Part shown: in pieces, positions 17,249 through 25,767 of the stretch
How positions within the stretch are numbered: the first letter of the stretch is position 1
How the letters are laid out: every line of letters begins with the position of its first letter
Assembly: GCA_965204395.1 (NCBI GenBank)
Contig: OZ241987.1
Span: forward strand, 1,426,001-1,490,000
Length of the DNA: 64,000 nt
DNA from: Bin87 sp965204395
GTDB taxonomy: Bacteria > Chloroflexota > Dehalococcoidia > Lucifugimonadales > UBA3495
Reading direction: 5' to 3'
Position numbers and translations under genes: made by a program
Notes under the pieces: generated by a model
The model's input: the letters and a program-made list of their open reading frames with translations, nothing else
What the model was told of the DNA's origin: nothing
Databases searched by the model: none

Positions 17249-17854
17249 ATGACAACCACAGGCCGATTGCGCAGCGGGAACGTCACCGCGCCGGATACGG
17301 GAGTCTCCGTTTACGAAGCGATTCACAGCCGGCGGATGAACAACGAATTCTCAGATGTGGTCCCGGACCGGGATGCCCTGCAACGTATGTTGGACGCAGC
17401 GGTGTGGGCGCCCAATCACAGGCTCACCAATCCTTGGCGGTTTTTCGTCCTGGAAAAGGGTGGCGAGAAGCGCGCCCAGGTGGCGCAACTGGCGTACGAC
17501 AACCAGTTCGCCCGCAGCGGCAATCACGAACACGCGGACGGCAGCCGTCAGCGGGTGCTGGATGCGCCAGCCCTCATTTACGTTTACAGCGTGCCGGCGG
17601 ACAGTGAAGAAATGACCCAGGAGAACTATGCCGCGGCCTGCTGCGCCGTGCAGAATCTACTGCTGGCGGCGGTGGCGGAGGGGTTGGCCGGCGACTGGAG
17701 CACTGGGAACACCACGCGGCATCCTCAACTGGCGGAAACCCTGGGCGGGGAATCGGACTGGACGATGGTGGGCGCGTTGTTCATCGGCCAGCCGTCGCGA
17801 CCCTCGGCATCGGTGCGCGCGCCGGCCGATGAGGTGACCGCCTGGCTGGACTAG
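17249..17854 (+). CDS. Nitroreductase family protein
   Basis: The product is 201 residues, typical of FMN-dependent NAD(P)H nitroreductases. It has the N-terminal SVYEAIHSRRMNNEFSD FMN-phosphate motif (SRR), AAVWAPNHRLTNPWRFFV, and a C-terminal ALFIGQP strand. AAGGAG ends 8 bases before the ATG. It is divergent from nitrate reductase, but the name of the family does not imply a role in nitrate assimilation; it more likely reduces flavins, quinones or nitro-organics, or acts in oxygen-independent dehydrogenation. Confidence 0.87.
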   Translation: MTTTGRLRSGNVTAPDTGVSVYEAIHSRRMNNEFSDVVPDRDALQRMLDAAVWAPNHRLTNPWRFFVLEKGGEKRAQVAQLAYDNQFARSGNHEHADGSRQRVLDAPALIYVYSVPADSEEMTQENYAAACCAVQNLLLAAVAEGLAGDWSTGNTTRHPQLAETLGGESDWTMVGALFIGQPSRPSASVRAPADEVTAWLD

Positions 17855-17978
17855 ATCGTCTGCCCCTATACTGCGGGGCCAGATCGAGATAGACGTCCGG
17901 AGCGGAACCTGTTTAGGGTGTCCGCATCCACTGTCCGATCACACTCGGATAGGCGAGAGGCCATGCCACTCGGGTGGG

Positions 17979-17984
17979 TATAAT
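17979..17984 (+). promoter_or_regulatory. -10 element inside a short inverted repeat
   Basis: TATAAT is flanked by GGTGGG and CCCACC (arms at 17973-17978 and 17989-17994 approximately), about 40 bases before the hydroxy-acid oxidase start. No convincing -35 is visible. The arms could be an operator overlapping the promoter. Confidence 0.42.
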
Positions 17985-18023
17985 CTGCCCACCAAAACTC
18001 ATTCGTGGAGAGAGGAGCCGAAC

Positions 18024-19136
18024 ATGGCTGCAGATCCGGTAAACATTTTTGAATATGAAGAGATAGCCAGGGAGCGCATCGAGAAGGGCCACTACGACTT
18101 CATCGCCGGGGGCGCGACGGACGAGATCACCATCCGGCGGACGCGGGCGGTGTACGACTCCATCATGCTCCGCCCCCGCATGATGGTCGATGTTGACCAG
18201 CGGAGCATGGCGACAACGGTGCTGGGCCAGGACATCTCCCTGCCGGTGATGCTGGACCCGGCCGGGAACCACGAAGCGGCCCATCCTGAGGCGGAGATTG
18301 CATCGGTCAAGGCGGCTGGGGCCGCAGGGACGCTGATGGTGCTGAGTTCCCACGCGGCGAGAACGCTGGAGGACGTTGCGGCGTCGGCATCCGGGCCGAT
18401 CTGGTTCCAGCAGTACTTCTTTAAAGATAGGGGCCTTACGCTGGAAATGGCCGCCCGGGCCGAGGAAGCGGGGTATTCTGCCATCTGCATGACGCTGGAC
18501 GCCAAGATCAAGCCCAAGCGCGAGCGCAACATCCGCAACGACTACGTGGGCGCGGAGTCGCCCAACTACGCGCAGCTTGACCTGGGCACCCACACCTGGA
18601 AGTTTGCGGCCGATGCGCCGGCCGGGCCCAGCGACATCCGGGACGTGGCGGCGACGTGGGACGACCTGGACTGGTTCGCGTCCAACATCAGCCTGCCCGT
18701 AGTGGTGAAGGGAATCATGGCCGGGGAAGACGGCCGGCTCTCTGCCGAGAACGGCGCCAAGGGCGTGATTGTTTCCAACCACGGCGGGCGGTACCTGGAC
18801 ACCACGCCCGCAACCATCGAGGTGCTGCCGGAGGTGGTGAACGCGGTGGACGGCAAGGCGGAGGTGTACCTGGACGGCGGCGTGCGCCGGGGTACGGACA
18901 TTTTCAAGGCAGTGGCTTTGGGTGCGCGTTCCGTGCTGATCGGACGCCCGTTGTTCTGGGGCCTGGCGGTGGACGGCGAGGCCGGGGTCAAGGCGGTTCT
19001 GGAGCTGCTGCGGGACGAGTTGGACGCCACCATGGGAATGTGCGGGTGCCCGACGATTGAGAGCATCGGCGAGGCGACCATCGACACGGTTTCGCCGCTG
19101 CTGGCGGCGTTCCCGGCGACCGCGGATTTCCGGTAG
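18024..19136 (+). CDS. FMN-dependent alpha-hydroxy-acid oxidase/dehydrogenase
   Basis: The product is 370 residues, the family's usual length (glycolate oxidase, L-lactate dehydrogenase LldD, mandelate dehydrogenase). K229 (LPVVVKGI) and H253-x-x-R256 (SNHGGRYLD) are the conserved FMN-binding lysine and the catalytic base plus substrate arginine; the canonical glutamine after the arginine is tyrosine here. YLDGGVRRGTDIFKAVALGA and VLIGRP bind the FMN phosphate. It oxidises a 2-hydroxy acid to a 2-oxo acid in the cytoplasm or at the membrane face. GAGAGGAG precedes the ATG. It appears to be a single-gene unit. Confidence 0.9.
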   Translation: MAADPVNIFEYEEIARERIEKGHYDFIAGGATDEITIRRTRAVYDSIMLRPRMMVDVDQRSMATTVLGQDISLPVMLDPAGNHEAAHPEAEIASVKAAGAAGTLMVLSSHAARTLEDVAASASGPIWFQQYFFKDRGLTLEMAARAEEAGYSAICMTLDAKIKPKRERNIRNDYVGAESPNYAQLDLGTHTWKFAADAPAGPSDIRDVAATWDDLDWFASNISLPVVVKGIMAGEDGRLSAENGAKGVIVSNHGGRYLDTTPATIEVLPEVVNAVDGKAEVYLDGGVRRGTDIFKAVALGARSVLIGRPLFWGLAVDGEAGVKAVLELLRDELDATMGMCGCPTIESIGEATIDTVSPLLAAFPATADFR

Positions 19137-19245
19137 CCGGGCTATCCACTCGCTCCCAGCGACGAAAACGGGAACCTGCGGGACGCAACTGCGAAGTTAA
19201 TGCAGATTCGCGGGTTTTTGGCATGTGATTATTTGATAAGAATAA

Positions 19246-19290
19246 TTGACGTTTTGCGCCATTCGGGATAGCATTGCGTCAAAATTGACG
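19246..19290 (+). promoter_or_regulatory. Promoter with adjacent operator-like inverted repeat
   Basis: TTGACG (19246-19251), a 17-base spacer and TAGCAT (19269-19274) make a good -35/-10 pair. CGTCAA-AA-TTGACG (19277-19290) is a perfect inverted repeat right at the expected transcription start. It serves the DUF1800-DUF1501-NHL operon, leaving a leader of about 140 bases. Confidence 0.5.
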
Positions 19291-19428
19291 AAATGCTGCC
19301 AACGTTCGGGGCGTGCTTGAGGAAAGCACTGGCGCGAGGAGTCTCAAACCCGCCCTGAACCGAGTCCCGCCGTAGGAGGGATGTTGGCTGTCAGGCACGT
19401 CAGAGATCTGGAATCAGGAGGTAAGAGA

Positions 19429-20835
19429 ATGGCAGAGAAGGACATTGCCCTGATGGCTCACCTTATGCGCCGCGCCGGGTTTGGAGCGTCGTACGAGGAG
19501 CTTGAGGCGCGTGCCGCCAAGGGCTACGAGGCCACAGTAGAGGAACTGCTAAATCCGGAGAGCCAGCCGGCCATTCAGGATGACATCCTGATGCGCTACC
19601 AGCCGCAGTGGGTATCCAAGGCGGGGCTGGAGGGCCAACAGGAAGAGTGGACCTACCGGATGATCAACACCAAGCGGCCGCTGGAAGAGAAGATTGCCTT
19701 GTTCTGGCACCACATCTTCTGCACCGGCCATGCGAAGTGCGAGTATCCCAAGCAGCAGAACATCGAGCTTGATATGTTCCGCACCCTGGGGTTCGGCAAC
19801 TTCGAGGAACTGCTCATGGGCCTGTCCACGGACCCGGCCATGGTGTTCTACCTGGACAACTGCATGAGCCACAAGGACGCCATCAACGAGAACTGGGGCC
19901 GCGAGCTGCTGGAACTGTTCTCCCTGGGCGTCGGCATGGACGGCAACGCCAACTACTCCGAGGACGACGTCAAGGAAGCCGCCCGCGCCTTCACCGGCTG
20001 GACCGTGACCAACTCCATCCCCCGGTACCCCTACGGCAAGTACGAGGCCGCGTTCGTCTATGACCCGTCGGACCACGACTATGGCGAAAAGACGTTCCTC
20101 GGCGAGTCCGGCAACTTCAACGGCGAGCAGATCGTGGAGATCGTCGCCCGTCAGCCGGCAGCCGCACGGTTCGTAGCGCGGCACATGTACAACTTCTTCG
20201 TGGCCGATGAGCCGCAGGTTCCCGCCTGGCAGAACACGCCGCCGCGAGACCCCGAAGCCATCAAGATGCTCGAGGACGAGTACTTCCGCTCCAACTACGA
20301 CATTCGCTCCATGCTGCGGGTGCTGTTCAACTCCGACTTCTTCAAGAACGCCCGGTTCGAGAAGGTGAAGAGCCCGACCGAGACGGTCGTGGGCACCATG
20401 CGCCTGGTCGGGGACTTCGACATGCCCAGGCCCGGCTTGAACGCCATGACGCTGACCATCCGCTACATGGGCCAGGACCTGCTGAACCCTCCGACGGTGG
20501 AAGGTTGGCACACGGGCCGCGAGTGGATCGACAGCGGCACCCTGGTGGAGCGGATCAACTTCACCGCCGACGCAGTGGGCGACACCTCCCATCGCGGCGT
20601 GCAGTCCATCATCAACCGCCTGGGTTCCCAGGGCGAGACCATCTCGTCGGAGCAGTTGGTGGACGGCTGCCTGCAGTTGCTCGGCCACTACGAGCTGGCC
20701 GACGTCACCCGCAACGAGCTGGTCGCGCTGGCGGACAGCGAAGGCGAACTGCGGACGGGCACCGACGAGTTCGGCACGCGCGTCGGGCAGATGCTGCAGT
20801 CCATCGTGGCGACCACCGAGTACCTGTTCGAGTAA
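19429..20835 (+). CDS. DUF1800 family protein without signal peptide
   Basis: The product is 468 residues. It opens with IALMAHLMRRAGFGASYEELE, the usual DUF1800 start, and contains FWHHIFCTGHAKCEYPKQ, NENWGRELLELFSLG, AARAFTGWTV, HDYGEKTFLG and the C-terminal PPTVEGWHTGREWID, all typical. Function of the family is not established; it is nearly always beside a DUF1501 gene, as here (15-base gap). Most relatives are exported; this one starts directly with the domain. AGGAGGT lies 7 bases before the ATG at 19429, which is preferred to the upstream ATG at 19381. Confidence 0.9.
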   Translation: MAEKDIALMAHLMRRAGFGASYEELEARAAKGYEATVEELLNPESQPAIQDDILMRYQPQWVSKAGLEGQQEEWTYRMINTKRPLEEKIALFWHHIFCTGHAKCEYPKQQNIELDMFRTLGFGNFEELLMGLSTDPAMVFYLDNCMSHKDAINENWGRELLELFSLGVGMDGNANYSEDDVKEAARAFTGWTVTNSIPRYPYGKYEAAFVYDPSDHDYGEKTFLGESGNFNGEQIVEIVARQPAAARFVARHMYNFFVADEPQVPAWQNTPPRDPEAIKMLEDEYFRSNYDIRSMLRVLFNSDFFKNARFEKVKSPTETVVGTMRLVGDFDMPRPGLNAMTLTIRYMGQDLLNPPTVEGWHTGREWIDSGTLVERINFTADAVGDTSHRGVQSIINRLGSQGETISSEQLVDGCLQLLGHYELADVTRNELVALADSEGELRTGTDEFGTRVGQMLQSIVATTEYLFE

Positions 20836-20850
20836 CAAAGGGGGAACGAT

Positions 20851-21984
20851 ATGACAGCCACCAAGAAAGATCCGGTGCTGGTGGTCCTCCAGTTGTCAGG
20901 GGGCAACGACGCCCTGAACACCATCATTCCTTATGGTGATCCCCTGTACCTGGACAACCGGCCCAACGTAAGGATTCCCATTGACCAGGTGTTGCCGATC
21001 AACGACCAGATCGGCTTCAACCCGGCCATGGGGCCCATGAAGCGCCTGTATGACGAGGGCAAAGTCGCCGTCATCCAGGGCGTGGGCTATCCCAATCCCA
21101 GCCGCTCGCACTTCCGCTCCATGGACATCTGGCACACCTGTGAGCCGGACAAGGTTGGAGACGAAGGTTGGCTGGGCCGCGCCGTGCGCGACCTGGACCC
21201 CGAGAAAACCAACGTACTGACCGGCGTCAACTTCGGCCGCGGCCTGCCGCGCTCGCTGGTGGCCCCGGGCGTCCCGGTTGCCTCCGTTGGCAACCTGGAG
21301 ACCTACGGCGTGCTCACGGGCATTGAGATCGAAGAGCAGCGGACCAAGGCTTTGGACGTGTTCTCTCGCGTCTATTCGCCTATGCTGGGCCAGGGCCCGG
21401 TGCTGGACTACTTCGCCCAGACCGGCCTGGACGCGCTGGAAGGCGCGGACATCCTGAGCACCGCTCCGCAAATGTATTCCTCCTCGGTGGAGTACGGCGG
21501 CGACACCGTTGCCCAGTACATGCGCAACATCGCGCAGACCCACCTGGCCGGGTTCGGCACGCGGGTGCTCTACACCACCGCGCCGTACAACAGCTTCGAC
21601 ACCCACGCCGGCGAGTTGGCCAACCACACCCGCCTGTGGACCGAGACCTCTCACGCCGTCGCCGACTTCTACGACGACCTGAAGGAGCACAACGCTGGCG
21701 ACAACGTCATCCTGCTGGTCTTCACCGAGTTCGGCCGTCGCGTCCATGACAACGGCTCCGGCACCGACCACGGCTCCGGCGGCGTTGCGTTCGTTGTGGG
21801 CGAAAACGTGAAGGGTGGCCTCTACGGCGAATATCCGTCGCTGGAGGAGGACAAGCTGCTGGAGGGCGACCTGCACTTCAACAACGACTTCCGCGGCCTC
21901 TATTCCACCCTCCTGGAGAAGTGGATGGGCCTGGACGCCCAGCCCATCGTGAACGGCTCCTTCGAGCAGATGGACTTCATTTAG
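20851..21984 (+). CDS. DUF1501 family protein without Tat signal
   Basis: The product is 377 residues with the alkaline-phosphatase-like DUF1501 pattern: LVVLQLSGGNDALNTIIPYGDP at the N-terminus, SRSHFRSMDIWHT, FDTHAGELANHTRLW, and VFTEFGRRVHDNGSGTDHGSGG with the conserved histidines and aspartate. Relatives normally carry a twin-arginine signal; here the domain begins at residue 9, so the protein should stay in the cytoplasm. It is coupled to DUF1800 upstream and an NHL protein 27 bases downstream. GGGGG precedes the start. Confidence 0.9.
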   Translation: MTATKKDPVLVVLQLSGGNDALNTIIPYGDPLYLDNRPNVRIPIDQVLPINDQIGFNPAMGPMKRLYDEGKVAVIQGVGYPNPSRSHFRSMDIWHTCEPDKVGDEGWLGRAVRDLDPEKTNVLTGVNFGRGLPRSLVAPGVPVASVGNLETYGVLTGIEIEEQRTKALDVFSRVYSPMLGQGPVLDYFAQTGLDALEGADILSTAPQMYSSSVEYGGDTVAQYMRNIAQTHLAGFGTRVLYTTAPYNSFDTHAGELANHTRLWTETSHAVADFYDDLKEHNAGDNVILLVFTEFGRRVHDNGSGTDHGSGGVAFVVGENVKGGLYGEYPSLEEDKLLEGDLHFNNDFRGLYSTLLEKWMGLDAQPIVNGSFEQMDFI

Positions 21985-22011
21985 CCCGTAGGCAGACAAG
22001 AGGAGGCGATC

Positions 22012-23046
22012 ATGGTACTAGCTCAGAGAATTTCCCACGTCCAGCTGCAGTACAGCCACACCATCGGGCGCGGCGAGCAGTTCGGACCCGGGTTCACCTA
22101 TCCGATTCACATGGCCCGGGGCGAGGACGACCTGATGTACGTCCTGTGCCGGTCTTCCGAGTACCGGCCCGAGGGCACGCGCGTCACGGTGTGCACGGTT
22201 GACGAGGAATACGTCAACGCGTTCGCCCGCGGCGTCCCCCAGCAGGGGCCCCACGAATACAACTTCGAGGACGGCTCCCTGGTCTGGCCCGTGAACGTAG
22301 CGATTGCCAGCAACGGCAACGTGTACGTGTCCGACGAATGGCTCCACCGCATTTCGATGTTCACCCGCGACGGCGAGTACATCGGCAAGTGGGACGAGAA
22401 CGTCGGCAGCGGCGACGGTCAGCTGGACCGCCCGTCGGGCCTGGCCATTGACGCAGACGACAACGTCTGGGTCGTGGACGGCAACAACCACCGGGTACAG
22501 AAGTTCACGCCGGACGGCCAGTTCCTGATGAAAATCGGGGGCTTCGGCACCGGAGACGGCGAGTTCGACAGCCCCTGGGGCATCGACATCGACCGCGACG
22601 GCAACATCTACATCGCCGACTGGCGCAACGACCGCATCCAGAAGTTCGCGCCGGACGGACGGTTCCTGATGAAGTTCGGGTCCTCCGGCTCGGGCGACGG
22701 CGAGTTCAACCGACCCGCCGACGTGGCCGTGGACCAGGACGGGATCATCTACGTGGCCGACTGGCTCAACGACCGGCTGCAGTACTTTGACCCGGACGGT
22801 ATCTTCTGCGGCCAGAAGACCGGCGAAGCCACCGTCTCCAAGTGGGGCAAGGACAAGCTGGACGCCAACCCCGAAATGTGGGGCGAGCGAGAGCGCGCTC
22901 CTAATCTGGAAAGGGAGCGGGACTTCTGGGCGCCCACCGGCGTCGCAGTGGACGAAAACAACCGCGTATTCGTCTGCGAAGGCCCACGCAACCGCATCCA
23001 GGTGTTCCAGAAGCAGGCACTGACCTTCATGGGGCCGCGCCTGTAA
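22012..23046 (+). CDS. NHL-repeat beta-propeller protein
   Basis: The product is 344 residues with at least four NHL repeats, recognisable as GDGQLDRPSGLAIDADDNVWVVD, HRVQKFTPDGQFLMKIG and parallel copies, each about 45 residues; the first and last blades are divergent. NHL propellers bind proteins, peptides or RNA, or act as peptidyl-hydroxyglycine lyases. No signal peptide or catalytic motif is visible, so a binding role is more likely. It is third in the DUF1800-DUF1501 operon with GAGGAGG before the ATG. Confidence 0.87.
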   Translation: MVLAQRISHVQLQYSHTIGRGEQFGPGFTYPIHMARGEDDLMYVLCRSSEYRPEGTRVTVCTVDEEYVNAFARGVPQQGPHEYNFEDGSLVWPVNVAIASNGNVYVSDEWLHRISMFTRDGEYIGKWDENVGSGDGQLDRPSGLAIDADDNVWVVDGNNHRVQKFTPDGQFLMKIGGFGTGDGEFDSPWGIDIDRDGNIYIADWRNDRIQKFAPDGRFLMKFGSSGSGDGEFNRPADVAVDQDGIIYVADWLNDRLQYFDPDGIFCGQKTGEATVSKWGKDKLDANPEMWGERERAPNLERERDFWAPTGVAVDENNRVFVCEGPRNRIQVFQKQALTFMGPRL

Positions 23047-23068
23047 GCCCTGACCACACCTGAACCAC

Positions 23069-23136
23069 AAGGGGCCTCCGCTCCACGCCCGAGACGGCCG
23101 GGACGCCGGCCTGACGGGTATGGACGGGGGCCCTTT
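23069..23136 (+). terminator. Branched hairpin after the NHL gene
   Basis: AAGGGGCCTCCG (23069-23080) pairs imperfectly with CGGGGGCCCTTT (23125-23136), enclosing a perfect inner stem GGCCGG/CCGGCC (23096-23111). It starts 23 bases after the NHL stop and ends in TTT. It is a plausible but weak terminator for the three-gene operon. Confidence 0.4.
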
Positions 23137-23192
23137 CAGGTGGTATCAAGTTGAGACCAGAATTGCCGCGAATCAGGGAGTGAGTCTTTGCC

Positions 23193-23945
23193 ATGCCCAT
23201 CACAGTAGGTCATGTTCCCAACCTGGAATGCGAAGCCTTCTATTTCGACATGGAACGTCGTGGAATCCTCCTGGCGGACATGGAGCCCAACCAGGTTGCG
23301 GACGCGCTGGCAGAGGGCGAGATCGACGCTGGCCCCGTGCCACTGTTGGACGTACCGCGGCTCGAGCCGAGCGCATCCCCGATCCAGAGGTTCTGCGTGG
23401 CATCGGTCACACGCGCCGTTTCCTGCGTCCTGATTTCCAAAGGCGAGTTGAACGAGTTGGGAGGCAGCTCGATTGCCGTCAACGAACCGGATCCCACATC
23501 GCTGCAACTGTTGCGGGTCATCCTGGAGTTGAAACACGGCATTGGCGACGTGGAGTTCGTGGACGCCCAGTCGGAGCACGACGCCATGTTCCTGACGTGG
23601 AACCAGGCGCTGCGGGGACGCCGGGCCATACGGGGATTCCCTCACCGCTATGACCTGGGCCAGGAGTGGCAGGAGTGGACCGGCCTGCCCTTCGTTTTCA
23701 ACCGCTGGATGGCCCGGTCGGACATGGAGCGGCAGGATTTCGTGGTGCTGCAGGACGCGCTGTTCGTGGGCCAGGAGGACTGGATGAACAACCTCTACAA
23801 GGATACCGGCCCTCGCAACGACGTACTGATGCTGTCCAGGGAGGTGCTGGAATACGTGCAGGGGCTCCGGTTCTTCATGGGCGTACCCGAACAACGGGCC
23901 GTGGAGGCGTTCGAGGAAAAACTGGCGCAGTTGGGCGACGCATGA
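23193..23945 (+). CDS. MqnA/MqnD-family protein (chorismate-dehydratase-like)
   Basis: The product is 250 residues with a periplasmic-binding-protein-like fold as in MqnA: VGHVPNLECEAFYFDM at the N-terminus, ALAEGEIDAGPVPLLD, CVLISKGELNELGG, VNEPDPTSLQLLRVIL, and YDLGQEWQEWTGLPFVFNRW, the last two being strong MqnA signatures. MqnA makes 3-(1-carboxyvinyloxy)benzoate from chorismate in futalosine menaquinone synthesis. In the MqnA motif (PYLNC) an asparagine is usual where this protein has E12 (PNLEC), so catalysis may differ. No other futalosine gene is in the window. The preceding GGGAGTGAG suits the ATG. Confidence 0.72.
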   Translation: MPITVGHVPNLECEAFYFDMERRGILLADMEPNQVADALAEGEIDAGPVPLLDVPRLEPSASPIQRFCVASVTRAVSCVLISKGELNELGGSSIAVNEPDPTSLQLLRVILELKHGIGDVEFVDAQSEHDAMFLTWNQALRGRRAIRGFPHRYDLGQEWQEWTGLPFVFNRWMARSDMERQDFVVLQDALFVGQEDWMNNLYKDTGPRNDVLMLSREVLEYVQGLRFFMGVPEQRAVEAFEEKLAQLGDA

Positions 23946-23957
23946 ATATAGAGTGCG

Positions 23958-23985
23958 GTAGGGGCGAATAATTATTCGCCCCTAC
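23958..23985. repeat. A-family 28-bp perfect palindrome
   Basis: The half GTAGGGGCGAATAA is followed directly by its exact reverse complement. It begins 12 bases after the MqnA-like stop. Confidence 0.92.
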
Positions 23986-24035
23986 GTCCGAACCCCATAC
24001 GATGGCCTGAAATACCAAACCGTCGGAGGTAAATC

Positions 24036-24770
24036 ATGGTACTAGTTGGACAAGAACTGGAAACCGGAACGATTCAGTACACCAGCCGCGACGGGACTAC
24101 GGTAGATGCGTTCTACAGCCGTCCGGTCGGGGAAGGGTCATACCCGGGGGTCATCGTGACCATGGAAGGCATGGGGCTCATGGACCACCACAAGGAAATC
24201 GCGGTGCGCTTCGCCGGACAGGGCTACCTGGCCATCGCGCCCGACTTGTACACCCGGGAGGGCACGCCGGAGCCGGAAAACGTGCTGGCGACGCTGTTCG
24301 CCTCGCCGGATTCGCGGGCGATGGATGACCTGGAAGGCGCGGCGGCGTTCCTGAAGTCCCAAGCCCATAGCAACGGCAAGGTGGGAATCATCGGGTTCTG
24401 CTCGGGCGGACGGTACACGCTGATGATGGCGTGCCTGAGCAGCAACATCGACGCGGCGGTGGACTCTGCGGGTGGACACATCGTCCACGAACCCACGGAG
24501 TTGCGCCCGGTGCAGCCGATGGACATGGTGCCCAACCTGTCCTGCCCGCTGCTGGCGTTATTCGGCGTGGAGGACGAGAACCCCACGGCTGAGCAGGCGG
24601 AGCAGATGAAAGCGCTGCTGGATGAGCACAGGAAGACCTACGAGTGGGTGATGTATAACAACGCGGGGCACGCTTTCTTCGCCGACTATCGACCCAGCTA
24701 CCGAGCGGCTCCGGCGCAGGACATGTGGCACCGGGTGCTGCTGTTCTATGACCGACACCTGAGGCAGTAA
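24036..24770 (+). CDS. Dienelactone hydrolase family protein
   Basis: The product is 244 residues with an alpha/beta-hydrolase fold and the dienelactone hydrolase triad: C122 in GFCSGGRY, an acid in LFGVEDEN (D180 or nearby) and H212 in NNAGHAFFAD. The family hydrolyses dienelactones in chlorocatechol-type ring-cleavage pathways but also acts on other lactones and esters. GGAGG lies about 7 bases before the ATG. The gene is alone between repeat-rich gaps. Confidence 0.88.
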   Translation: MVLVGQELETGTIQYTSRDGTTVDAFYSRPVGEGSYPGVIVTMEGMGLMDHHKEIAVRFAGQGYLAIAPDLYTREGTPEPENVLATLFASPDSRAMDDLEGAAAFLKSQAHSNGKVGIIGFCSGGRYTLMMACLSSNIDAAVDSAGGHIVHEPTELRPVQPMDMVPNLSCPLLALFGVEDENPTAEQAEQMKALLDEHRKTYEWVMYNNAGHAFFADYRPSYRAAPAQDMWHRVLLFYDRHLRQ

Positions 24771-24876
24771 TCGCTGAGAACAACGCGGCCGGCGCGGCGG
24801 AGCGGTTACGTAGCCCGGGTGATGACTTGGGTGTGACTGTTCAGGCTTGAAGTGACCATCCCATACCAAAACCGTC

Positions 24877-25001
24877 ATACCGGCGAAAGTCGTCCGCCCA
24901 TGGCGGATCCGCCATAGGCGGATGCCGGTATCCAGGAAGCCTGCTCATCGGCAACCGTGAGCAGGGCAAAGATTTCCTGGATTCCGGATCAAGTCCGGAA
25001 T
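24877..25001. repeat. C-family repeats with nested E-type palindromes
   Basis: ATACCGGC (24877-24884) and GCCGGTAT (24924-24931) are the arms of a C element. Between them are two E-like palindromes built from CCGCC and GGCGG. A second C-like hairpin (ATTCCGGA ... TCCGGAAT, 24981-25001) follows. A lone GGCGGACGTTCCGC half unit lies at 25053-25066. The 385-base gap holds no gene. Confidence 0.75.
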
Positions 25002-25155
25002 GACATGTTGAACGGGCAAATGGCTCAGCGAATCTGAACAGTTACACTTGGGGGCGGACGTTCCGCAGCGCGCCGGGGCGTGTTACCATCGGCCCCGCCT
25101 GTGCGGCCTGGGATCGAGGCCGCCCACAAAAATGTACTAACGAGGAGCGATTTTC

Positions 25156-25626
25156 ATGCCGGAGATAGAAAACAAGCTGAACGAAATGGGTCTTGAGCTG
25201 CCCCCGCCGCGTCCTCCGGGAGCCGGCAATATCATCCCCTTTGTCCGTACGGGGAACCTGGTGTTCCTGTCCGGCACCGGGCCGGGCCTGCCCGGGGGCG
25301 GGTTGCTGCACACGGGCAAGCTGGGGACGGATTTGACCGTAGAGCAGGGATACGACTGCGCCCGACAGACCATGCTGAACCTCTTGACCAACCTGAAAGG
25401 GGCGATCGGAGACCTGGACAAGGTCAGCCACATCGTCAAGCTGCTGTGCATGGTGAACTCCGCGCCCGATTTCACGGGACCGCCACTGGTGGCCAACGGA
25501 GCGTCGGACCTGTTGATCGAGCTTTATGGCGACAAGGGCCGGCACGCGCGGTCCGCCGTCGGCATGGCGACGCTGCCGGGCGGGATGCCGATAGAGATCG
25601 AGATGATCGTTGAAGTTGAGGACTAG
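25156..25626 (+). CDS. RidA/YjgF-family protein
   Basis: The product is 156 residues. The C-terminal two-thirds has the RidA core: DCARQTMLNLLTNLKGAIGDLDKV, ASDLLIELYGDKGRHARSAVGMATLPGGMPIEIEMIVEV, with the arginine of HARSAVG at the position that binds the substrate carboxylate in RidA. The family removes reactive enamines/imines or acts in ring-cleavage pathways. The N-terminal part is longer than in RidA proper and resembles the YjgF-like subgroup found with oxygenases. GAGGAG is upstream of the ATG. Confidence 0.88.
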   Translation: MPEIENKLNEMGLELPPPRPPGAGNIIPFVRTGNLVFLSGTGPGLPGGGLLHTGKLGTDLTVEQGYDCARQTMLNLLTNLKGAIGDLDKVSHIVKLLCMVNSAPDFTGPPLVANGASDLLIELYGDKGRHARSAVGMATLPGGMPIEIEMIVEVED

Positions 25627-25767
25627 CGGCGTATAGTTTGCGAGCGCGCCGGGCCTGGTCTCCAGCGAAGGCCCGGCGCGCCATTGTGCCGGCGCGTCTG
25701 GCCACGCCATTTGGATGGGCGAGCCGTATGTGCGCTACGAAACAAAGGACGGGGAGAGGAGGACACG

